Origin: Azolla caroliniana
Lineage: Eukaryota > Polypodiophyta
Direction of reading: 5' to 3'
DNA length: 64,000 nt
Assembly: GCA_043228905.1 (NCBI GenBank)
Contig: JBHGNT010000021.1
Span: 7,688,001-7,752,000, forward strand
The notes under the pieces were generated by a model. That model was not told where the DNA came from and searched no databases. It worked only from the letters and a program-made list of their open reading frames with translations. The translations under genes and the position numbers were made by a program. Positions 25,969-35,985 of the stretch are shown piece by piece. Numbering within the stretch: position 1 is the first letter of the stretch; every line of letters begins with the position of its first letter.

Positions 25969-27093
25969 CGATCAGGATACAGAGTGAAGTCACTCTGATC
26001 CGACAATGGAGGCGAATATACCTCCTGAGCCTTCAAGCAGTACCTGTCCGACAAATGTATCCGGCACCAAAAGACCGTTCCTTACACACCCATGCAGAAT
26101 GGTGTGGCGGAACGGATCAACCGAACGATCCGGGAGAGGGTGATGACAATGATCTAGCACTCCGGACTAAAGCTGGAATTCCGGGCTGGAGCATTGCAGA
26201 CGGCAGTCTACCTGATAAACTTATCACTGTCGAAAGCAATTAGGCTCAAAGTGCCACATGCACTATGGTAAGGCAAAACATCGACCTAAAACATGCTTCG
26301 TAGATTTGGATGTGAAGCATATGTATTTATCCCTATGGAGAAAAGGACCAAATTGGCGCCCCATGCAACAAAGTGCATATTCCTCGGTTATGGAACCGAT
26401 GGGGAATTCGGCTATAGGCTATGGGATCCAGAGAATCGGAAATTGATACGTAGTAGTGACATAGTCTTCAATAAAGACTCAATTCTCTTTGAATGGAAGC
26501 AGCCGAAAACGGTCGGCAAAAAGGTTTGCTTCGAAATCGATAGAGATGTCGTAGAAGGACCGACCCATCGGGCCGAATTGGAAATTCGACAAACAGTCAA
26601 AGAAAACCAAGCCAATGATCCCTCTACCGAATCCATATCAGCAAAAGGTCCACTAGTCGAAATAGATTCAATTAAGAGATTGAAAAGAGTTGAAAAAGAT
26701 AGAGTTCAAATGAGCAAATCACCCAAATAGGCCAAGGTACCAAAAGGTCGCACAAAACTAACCAAATAACAATCAATCTTGAAGAAGGGGAGGATGACTC
26801 AACATCGCCGAAATCCTGTAGCAGGGGAAAATCATCCAGAAGGACCCTTGAGGACGGTTCAACCAATATCGATCAACCGAAAGAGATGATCGAAGAATCC
26901 GAACCGAACACGTCGACACCCAGGAGATCTGGATGAGTTCGAAGGCTGATAGAGTTCTATCAACTGGGCCTTGATTACGTCAATTACATGGACGCAAGCG
27001 AAGCAAGCTCTTACAAGGAACCTTTAGCCGCGCCGGATGCCAACACATGGCGACAAGCCATGAGATCCAACATAGAATCAATCCATCAGAATC

Positions 27094-27384
27094 TGTTGAG
27101 AATCAAACTCAACTTCCTGTGAGTGGGAACACACTCTAGGATACTCAAGTGTGTGAACACCCCACCTCTTTGTATAGTAACTAGTGTGTCATAGAAGTTA
27201 ATGTCCTATGACACATATTCCTTAAGTAGTTAATACACGACCTCTTTCCCAAGAGGTGGTACTAGTGAGAGAACTTAGAGAGAAGGTGACTACATAAGCA
27301 CCTTCTCTCGCTATTTGTAGTTGTTGGTTAATCTTGCTTTCTTTGTAATACAATTTTCTGATTTTCTGTAATCGTGAGCTCTCT

Positions 27385-27417
<33 letters not shown>

Positions 27418-27468
27418 GACACACACACACAATTCTTCCATTGCATAGAATCCATCCGATTCTTTACA
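27094..27468 (+). mobile_element. Solo LTR with 5-bp target duplication
   Basis: 375 bp from TGTTGAGAATC to TTCTTTACA, flanked on both sides by GAATC (27089-27093 and 27469-27473). It interrupts the reverse-transcriptase frame of the host Copia element: MRSNIESIHQN before, TWELVELPAG after. It has the same family ends as the LTR at 578-917 and a (CT)n/(AC)n tract at about 27379-27431. A single LTR with intact target duplication is the product of LTR-LTR recombination. Confidence 0.9.
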
Positions 27469-27589
27469 GAATCAAACATGGGAGCTAGTCGAACTACCAG
27501 CCGGAAGGAAGTTGCTGCCTTGCAAATGGGCCATTAGATACAAATATGTATCTGATTCGGAGAAACCCAAATACAAAGCCCAAATGGGT

Positions 27590-27898
27590 CTCATGATCTT
27601 CCTGAAAACTGAGACTTTGTTGACGACATTTTTGTTTTAGAACATAATGTCAATCTTCTCCCAGAGGATGTTCGCCTTGTTTTCTTCATTGAAGTTGTTG
27701 TATAGACTCATGTCTATGAAACACTGTATGTATGCCGCTACCTTCAGATGCACCGATCATGTCGGAATTGGTCTTCCCATATTGCACTGGCAACCAGAGA
27801 TCTTTGCATACCAACATGTCTCTCATCTTTGACTTCCACATTGAGTAGTTGGAGCCGGTTAGCTTGAACAATCCCCCGAATGTGTCTTCCATTTTCTT
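27590..27898 (-). pseudogene. Copia gag N-terminal fragment
   Basis: Minus strand: MEDTFGGLFKLTGSNYSMWK, KMRDMLVCKDLWLPVQYGK, then after one frameshift HLKVAAYIQCFIDMSLYNNF, NEENKANILWEKIDIMF, a stop, and NKNVVNKVSVFRK. This is the usual gag start of a Copia element (UBN2/DUF4219 type). It ends abruptly at about 27590 against the plus-strand reverse-transcriptase fragment. Confidence 0.85.
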
Positions 27899-27920
27899 TC
27901 TCTTGAAGGTAATGAACCTT

Positions 27921-27932
27921 GCTCTGATACCA
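27921..27932 (-). other. Primer-binding site (initiator Met tRNA)
   Basis: Minus-strand TGGTATCAGAGC, exact consensus, between gag (27898) and the LTR that begins at 27939. Confidence 0.9.
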
Positions 27933-27938
27933 ATTTAT

Positions 27939-28197
27939 TGTAAAATAGGGTTCGGCCACAACTGAGATTCAAGCACAAAGGAGAGAAAAAAGGAAAAATA
28001 AAAAAATGATTCACTTACACGGAGACACATGATATTAGCGTGGAAAACCCCCCAACTGGATAAAAACCATAGGTCTTGGAGCCCACTGACTCCAAATAGT
28101 TCACTATGAGAGGCAATACAATGAGACTCTCAGGCAACAACCTCGAGCTCGTCTTCTTCGCCTACAGGCGGTTACAACCGAGATGCCCTGCTTTCAG

Positions 28198-28246
<49 letters not shown>

Positions 28247-28501
28247 AAGTCAAATCTCTATTGTCTCTATACATAATTTTTTTCCCCTAGTTATCTTTAT
28301 ACTTATATAATTATTACAATTCACAAATCTGGCCTAAATAGGCGTAGCGAAACGTATTTACAAATATAGCCATTTCCAGATGCCTCTCCGGCTCTGATCC
28401 GGACGCTAATCCGGATCCGGATCCAGATTTGCTTTTCCTTTGGATTCAACTAATCCGACTTGTGCTCTCTTTCTTATCCAGAGGGACTTGTTTTCCCAAC
28501 A
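27939..28501 (-). mobile_element. Copia 5' LTR
   Basis: Minus strand TGTTGGGAAAACAAG to CCTATTTTACA, about 563 bp, ending six bases before the primer-binding site. It contains a (CT)n(AC)n tract at about 28198-28243. It is a different family from the other LTRs in the window. Confidence 0.75.
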
Positions 28502-31500
28502 TAATGTAGGTGAAGGTAGGTCACTAATATTTACAAACTATAAGTGAAGGGTATCCTCACTAATGTTAGAAAGGGACTAATATGATTGGATAGAATGAAT
28601 GATAGGTGCATGCACTATCTTAATCTTGAAAACCCATGAATGGAGTCTTTTAGAAAAGGACACCTATTCAAGGGGCCTAGCAAGAAGTACAAATATGAGG
28701 ACTAACTACCCTCATAAAACACATTACATTGGAAGGTTGAAGTCTTGAGACACTAGTGTTGCGAGCTCGGGTTTCATCTCATGTTTACCTATTCTATGGT
28801 GCAAGTCATCCTAATATTTGTTGGTATGGGACATCAGTGGTAGTTTGACCACGTCTTTATCATAGTTCTGTGTTAGTCAGGAGGATTAGGTTCTTCTATC
28901 CAATCTATTTACCTTATTTTACTTTTATTTGGTCTATTGATAAGTAATAGATTCTTAACATTCTCAACCCCATATTGGTTCACAAAGACTCCACCAAACC
29001 TTTCACTCTAGAAGCATATGCATTCAAATTCATACTTAGGAGTGTCCTATAACAAAATGTAGACGTCGGACAATTATACTTAATACTCATGTTCTACTAA
29101 CGAAAACTCAAGGATATGGAAATCAATTTATGAGGTTCATGAAAAAAATATTTTATCCTTTGTGGATTCCTTTGACAAGAACTTGCCACCTAGAAGGTTC
29201 TTCCCATCATGTTATTGTATAAAATGATCATACACTTGAATCTTGAGTTTAGAATAAGCTCATCGGGCCAAATTTCTAACACATTTTGACTTCTTGATCT
29301 TGTATCACCTTGGGGCACTAGAAGAGAAAGATGGTGCTTTATCTCGACATTCATATATGGCACATGGTCTTAGAAAAGAAGGTTTTGATTGACAAATAGA
29401 GTCCATTGCAGAAGTATTGATACAAATGTTTTCACCTAGGATATCTTGAATCAAATTGTTCCCCATCACCTTCTCTTTCTAGGTCTAACAATTTTCATAA
29501 AAATTATAATCACCTTCTCTTTCGAGGTCTAACAACTTTCATAAAAATTATAATCAATTCAATTTGCATGATGGATTACGCTTTCAAAATAATATTCTAT
29601 ACTTGACTCTAAGTCTTGCAACACTACTATGACACATCAATAGTCAGATAGTTTGGTGTCTTTAAGGCTTTACAGATTGTTATACAGACATTGAGAATAT
29701 ATTTTATACCATAGTGAAGCTTCGAATTTGTATAATATTGAATCTTTAATTAAATATCAGGCATTGCGTATTCCACCTTTAAATTGCAAAATATGTTATA
29801 ATGTTGACGCTATGTTTTTTTTTGTGTAAAATTGGATTGTTGACTCCTATGGGCAAAATAGTTGGTACTATACACAATCTCTAAAGCATATGTGCCAAGG
29901 AAATATTATAGTTATAACTTATAACTTATAAGTAAATATGTGTATGACATTAAAAACCAACTCACAAGTTATGCTTAACTATGATATCCATGTCATCTTT
30001 CCCAGCCTGTGCAATCTGGTGCTTTTTTATCTTTCCAATTTCTCCCATTATAATCAATCTCTTTCCATACATGGACTCCTTGCATGCTCTAAATATTCAA
30101 TTATTGATAAAATGGTCCTTCACATAGACGATTATATTAAACTTAATGTGATAGAGGTTAATCACTAACCTCATTTTGATGCCAAGGTTAAGAACCCTCC
30201 AGTCTCTCTCTCTCTCTTTGTGCTTCAACATATGAATACCCCTTCTTAGGAAGGAGACATATATCAAGAACACATGTATAATCTGGTCCCATAGGTCAAA
30301 ATTGGCCTCTTTATGGATGATAAAAATTCTAATTCTAATTCTCTCTCTCTCTCTCTCTCTCTCCCAAAGAATGCATTGGCAAATGATAAGAAGAAGAAGA
30401 AGAAATAAGATGCGTAGTGTGCTATGTTTGTCCTCCCAACCTTGGAACACACTTTTATATATTAAGAATCCATCATCGAAGTTGGCATCCATATCCATCC
30501 ACATCTCCACACAACAATACAGTTGTGTCAATACATGCCTAGAACGTGTCAAAATGGTCTCATGTCTTACCAAATGCGCTAGTCACCAAGTGAGCTTTTG
30601 CAAGCAAAGGACATCGAGCAAGTCTTTGTGATGTGTGAATGACTAGGACTATTCAGGTTGCCACTCACTCGTCTTTCATCTACACCAGCTTCTAGGCTTG
30701 CTTATGAAGTTCTCTACTCACCAAGTGAGCTTTTGCTAGAAAGTCTTTGTCGGGGACAAGTTGGGTTGCCACTCATCTTTGGTATGCAATGGCTTCTAGG
30801 CTGCTGACGATTAGTCGTGGTGTTCAATCAATCAAGTCTTGGGCTGTGGTCTGTGGAGGCTACAGGCAGGGTTAAAAATGTGGTCCGTGGAGGCTAGAGG
30901 CAAGGTTAAAAATGAGACTGATTAGAGTGGCGGCGAAATCTGGGTTTCTGATGAGTTGAAGGTCCCCCAGATTTCACAAGAGCGGAGTCACGACTCACGA
31001 TTATGTATATATGTATGTATATATACATATTACAATTTACATATAATGAGGATTACAGTCTTCATACAATTTTGACTGGTCAAGATCGGAGTGCCTTGAC
31101 TTTCTTGCTTTTCTTGCTTCTCTTGTATGTATTTCTGTGTATTTTTCTTCCACAACACCACAGAAACCCTAATTCAAGTCTCCCCGTCGTGTTTCAGGAC
31201 AGAGCATAAACCCTCCTTCACAGTATTGCAGGAATCCACCCTTTTCTTCACGATCGATCGACAACAACAACAACAACAACCCTACACTCTGATCTGATCT
31301 ACTGTCTGTGTATTTCAAAAACAGGGCGGAATCATCCCTAAGTTCACATCTCACCCAGGAATACGCTCTTACTCAAATTAGAGGAAAATTTTCCAAATTC
31401 ACAACAGGTGGAAAGCCTCCCACCAATTCAAAACTGATCAGAAGGTTAGAATCGACTATAAAGAAAGCATGATTCACACAATAGAACAGAAAGAAAACCC

Positions 31501-31607
31501 TAATCCTCTGTCTCTGCCTATATTTTAGAACAGGTCATATTAGTTCAGGATCAACTTGCCCTAGATTTGCTAAAAAAGCAAAGAAAAAATCAGAACTATA
31601 TCCTCAG
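28502..31607. other. Intergenic DNA with short repeats; upstream region of the U-box gene
   Basis: No gene is recognised. It is AT-rich to about 30200. A repeated 46-bp phrase (tcaccttctctttc...aggtctaacaa) occurs at about 29468 and 29514. (CT)n lies at 30341-30364. Segments at about 30583-30714 and 30718-30817 are diverged copies (ccaagtgagcttttgc, gttgccactc). A 40-bp phrase with ggttaaaaatg is doubled at 30845-30921. The last 500 bp includes TATA-like runs near 31003-31030 and (CAA)n at 31261-31281, a likely promoter and leader. Confidence 0.5.
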
Positions 31608-34600
31608 ATGAATTTCAAGGAAGAAGATCTCCTCGTCAACAGCCATCTACCTCTGCAAGCTTCAATGGAGCCTTTAAGATCAGAAAATTTTCTCCATAGC
31701 CCAAGCTTCGATATGCCGGATGCAGATCTACTTTCTCACCTTATAGAGTTGGTCAATGAGATCTCGAATATAGGAGAATATTCCAAAAGAATCTTCAAGA
31801 CAGAATGTAGTAACCTTACTAGAAGAGTGAAACTTCTTGCCCCTCTGTTTGATGAGGCTAAAGAACAGAAAAGATCTCTGCCTGAAGAAGCGTTGTCTTG
31901 CTTTAAGTCAATCGAGAACGCCATGCAGAGTGCTCGTGAGCTTCTCAAATCTTGCCATTTTGGTAGCAAATTGTACTCTGTAAGTGAAAAATCGTGTTAT
32001 TCTGGTAGGCAATAGATCTGGTAAGAGAAAATTCTCCCATTCTGGTAACAAATTAGCTGCAGTAAGTGAAAAAAAAAATGCATTCTGGTTGCCAATTGTA
32101 TCTGATCAGTGAAAATTGGTTTAATTCTCTGTGAATCACCAAAAGAGGATTATAGAATAGGAACCAGAAGACTATTTGTTCTCCTTGAGCAATAAAAGAA
32201 TATCTGTATTTTCTTCACCAATAGAACAAGCTTCAGTTTGCTTGAGCAATTGAAAAATATCCGTTTTTTCATGAGCAACAGGTAGGGTTTAAGTTTGTTT
32301 TAGCTTGAGCAATATAATATTTAAAAAATCCGTTTTAGCTTGAGCAATAGAATTTTGAAAAAGGTTCGTTTTTGCTTGAGCAATAGAAGCTAGAAGAAGA
32401 TTTGTTTTTGCTTGAGCAACAGAAGTGAGAAGCAAATTTGTTTTTGCTTGAGCAATAGAAGCCTGAAGAAGATTTGATTTTACTTGAGCAATAGAAGCCA
32501 GAAGAAGATTTGTTTTTTCTTGAGCAATAGAAGCTTGAAGAAGATTTGTTTTTGCTTGAGCAATAGAAGCTAGAAGAAGATTTCTCTTTTCTTGAGCAAT
32601 AGAAGCTTGGTGAAGATTTTATTTTTTGCTTGAATTATATCAGCCAGAAGAAGGTTCTGTTTGCTTGAAGGTGATTTGTTTTTACAATTTTTGAAGAAGA
32701 TTGTTTCTGTTTAGCTAGTTGTAAATTTTTCTTTTCCTTGAGCAATAGCAACTAGAAGAAGATTCCTTTTTTAGCTTGAGCAATAGTAGCTAGAGAAAGA
32801 AAGACAGATTTCTGCTTGACCACTAGCAGGAGAACAATATTTGATTTTGCTTGAACAGAGCTTGCCAATCTTGCTGAAAAGAGCAGAGTCTTTAAATCTT
32901 GGCATATCCAGTAACTGGAAATATGTCATCCTCTTTGAATTATAATACTCAGGATAACACCTGTTTATAATCTGACAAGGAATTCCCTGGGCATTTGAAA
33001 CCGATTTATCAGATGATATTTTGTATGATAACCTCCCTTCATAACTGACTATGAATTTCCTGGGCATTTAAAACAAAACTTTTCGGATAACATTTTGTGC
33101 ATAATAATAGACTTCCATGATGAGGATTAGGAGAGGTATTTGAATTAAACATTCTTGTGCACAAATGTTGATCAAGCTTTGTTTTGTAATAGTATTTTTG
33201 TGTGTAATTGCTGATAAAGATTTGTGCTGTATTGGCCCAATGCCAAATTCCTGCATTTATTAAAATATTGCTGTCATTTTTTGCTTTTTTGGCATTGCAA
33301 GGCATTTCTGTAGTGTGAAGTTGGCATGTTCTCATCCTTGCATATATTGTCTGAAGCACTAGCATCCCAAGATTTTAAAGCACTTTCACACAAAGAAATA
33401 TTGTACAATATCATGATCTTCATAATAAGGTTGCTCAGTGAATTCTGGGAGTACTGTTTCTAATATGAAACGAAAAAAAATGAGATTAGTTTTCATTTTT
33501 TGGTGAAAATTTTGAACTTACGGTGCTATGAGTAAATAGTTAAGACTGAAATGTTTTTTAATGTTATCTCAGGTTTTAGAGAGAGACAGTGTTTTAGCCC
33601 AATTCTCAACAGTCACGAAAGAGCTAGAAAAGGCACTTGATGATGTGCCTTATACATTGCTTGAGATATCGGATGAAGTACAAGAGCAGGTTTACTTCAC
33701 CTGATCTACAATTAAATTAGCTCTGCAGAAGAATGCATTAATATTAATGCATTGCACACATGAAATGCTGTTATAATGAAGAATATCATATGGTCATGCA
33801 GGTTGAACTAGTGCATTTGCAGTTGAAAAGAGCAAAAGGAAGAGCAGATATTCAAGATATTGAACTATACAATGACATCACAAGTATACTATCACAAGAA
33901 AGCAATACTGAAGCTACTAATGCTTCATTGAAAAGATTGGCTGAGAAGCTCTCGTTGAAGACACAATCAGACATAAAGCAAGAGAGACGAGCTTTGGATA
34001 TTGAACTCGCTAAAGGTGAAGCAAAGAGCAAGGATGTTAATGAGCTTCTTTCCCTCTTGGAACAGCTTAGCGAGATTGCAGCTAACAACATTGTTTCACT
34101 GGATACCCTTGAAAATGATACAATATCAGAGAATCTAAGCTCACCTATAATTCCGGATGATTTCCGTTGCCCCATCTCTTTGGAGCTCATGAAAGACCCA
34201 GTCATTGTTGCAACTGGACAGGTCAGTCAAAAAGTATTATAATTCCCAAATTGACATATAAAACTATGAAGTCATGCACTTGCTTAATTTATTGTTTCAT
34301 AAACTTCTGATGCTTTTTATGAACATTGAAGACATATGAGCGAGCATGCATCCAGAAGTGGATTGATGATGGAAACAAGACGTGCCCAAAGACCCGGCAA
34401 ACTTTAAATCACTTCATATTAACACCCAACTACGTGCTGAAGAGTTTAATTGCACAGTGGTGTGAAACCCATGGTATCGAGCTTCCAAAGAAGGTCAGAA
34501 CATAAAATAAAGCAATCAGTTCTTGAATTTTCTTTTTAGGAAAGCACCAAAATACCCCAAACATTTTTGGTTATTTCCTGAAATATTACTGTTTTCAACA

Positions 34601-35773
34601 ATTACCAGAATACCCTTGTGATGTAGAATTTACAACTGCAGATGGGTATTCTAGTAATATTTTGAAAACTTCAGAATATTCTGGTATAGATTGAGAAAGT
34701 TAGTGGTATTATGGAGTTTTTGGCCATTTTCTTCTTGTATTCATATATACGGTGGTCTGGCACATATACACATGGATATGTTCAAGTCTTATTGCTATTT
34801 CATTGGTTTATAATTTCTCTCTAGAAGTCTTGTGGCGTTATGTGGCTACTAAGTCTGGCATTGCATACAGATTCCCCCGGGTGATCGTCAGGCAATCGAG
34901 GTTTTGCTTCAGAAGCTAGCATTGGGTGCACCAGATGTACAGAGGGCAGTTGCTGGTGAAATAAGAATGTTAGCAAAGAGAAGCGGAGAGAATCGTGTTT
35001 GTATAGCAGAGGCGGGTGCCATCCCATCTCTTGTGAACCTCCTCTCATCCTCCGATGAAAGCACTCAAGAGCATGCAGTAACGGCATTGCTAAATCTCTC
35101 GATTCATGAAGCAAACAAGGCACTGATTGTTTCAGCTAAGGCTATAGGTCCTATTGTTGAAGTGCTAAAGAATGGAAGCATGGAAGCTCGGGAAAATGCC
35201 GCTGCAACACTTTTTAGTCTTTCCGTTGTTGATGAGAACAAGGTGACAATAGGTTCTTCTGGAGCAATACCTGCACTGGTCAGCCTTTTACGTGAAGGTT
35301 CTTCAAGAGGCAAGAAAGATGCTGCAACGGCCCTCTTCAATCTATCTATATATCAGGGAAACAAAGCGAAAGCCGTGAGAGCAAATGTGGTACCACCATT
35401 GATGAGTCTTCTAGTGGATCCATCATCTGATATGGTGGATGAAGCTCTTGCTATACTAGCTATTCTTACCACACATCAAGAAGGAAGGACGGCCATTAGT
35501 CAGGCATCGGCGATGCCTGTATTAGTAGAACTTCTCAAATCTGGATCACCTAGGAATAAAGAGAATGCTGCAGCCGTGTTATTAGCTCTTTGCATGAATG
35601 ATCCTTCATTGACAGCCCAAGCTGTTCAGTTTGGTGTTCGTGGCCCTTTAATTGAGCTTATTAGTATTGGGACGACCAGAGCACGCCGTAAAGCTTCGTC
35701 ACTATTGGAACATATAAACAAATTCGATAGAGGTAGCCCCCTACTAGGAGCATATGAACAAACCTATAAATAA
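31608..35773 (+). CDS. U-box/ARM-repeat E3 ubiquitin ligase (PUB13/SPL11 type), 5 exons
   Basis: Exons 31608-31979, 33573-33689, 33802-34221, 34332-34493, 34871-35773, all phase 0 with GT-AG introns: 1974 nt, 657 aa. Order: N-terminal UND domain at about 35-250 ([39 protein letters not shown]); U-box at about 282-354 ([57 protein letters not shown]); then about six ARM repeats ([53 protein letters not shown]). Family members transfer ubiquitin from E2 enzymes to targets in immunity and cell-death control. The intron splitting the U-box after VATGQ is typical of the family. Length is normal. Partners cannot be told from sequence. Confidence 0.95.
32190..32830. repeat. 36-bp minisatellite in intron 1 of the U-box gene
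   Basis: Repeats of a unit like cttgagcaatagaagc followed by tagaagaagatttgttttt, strictly 36 bp apart in the central part (about 32380-32590) and looser on both sides. About ten clear copies. It lies wholly inside the 1.6-kb intron 31980-33572 and does not touch splice sites. Confidence 0.9.
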
Positions 35774-35916
35774 CTTTACAAATGCTTTGCCAAATTTTCT
35801 GTTCATTTTTGTATTTACATGTTCATCGCTTGCGCTATACTTCAAGGTGCGTTAAAAGGAAGGTTTTCCCGACCCCTAACATTGTAAAATGTTGTTCTTG
35901 TAATACATTGTATCAA

Positions 35917-35985
35917 AATAAATGGTTCACACTTTGTGGAAAACCGTAACAATGTTATTCTTCTAATACTTTGTATCAAAATAAA
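35917..35985 (+). terminator. Duplicated poly(A) signal region of the U-box gene
   Basis: Two AATAAA hexamers (35917-35922 and 35980-35985) sit in a roughly 63-bp tandem duplication (tatcaaaataaatggttcac in each copy), 144-212 bp after the stop codon. Confidence 0.5.

Larger units (their letters stand above)
24829..27588 (+). pseudogene. Copia gag-pol pseudogene, truncated and rearranged
   Basis: Gag reads in mixed frames as NFALWKEMMQDVLII, SLDEIARSTI and NVYFKMAKEMIAFYLWEKLH, then a clean frame at 25239-25544 (FEISSQGINFKEEVKALALL...). Soon after, a zinc-knuckle start FCTHYRKA (about 25618) is fused to integrase HTDICGPMPE (about 25640), so protease and the integrase zinc domain are deleted. 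The integrase core carries a 161-bp duplication, then YTPMQNGVAERINRTIRERV. An open frame at 26293-26730 holds the region after integrase (RRFGCEAYVFIP, KCIFLGYG). Reverse transcriptase begins near 27000 (ANTWRQAMRSNIESI), is split by a solo LTR, resumes as WELVELPAGRKLLPCKWAI and stops at about 27588. Confidence 0.88.

Noticed and set aside
31169-31354. Minus frame over the U-box gene leader
   Set aside because: Lies in the presumed 5' leader with (CAA)n repeats; no domain and opposite strand to the gene.
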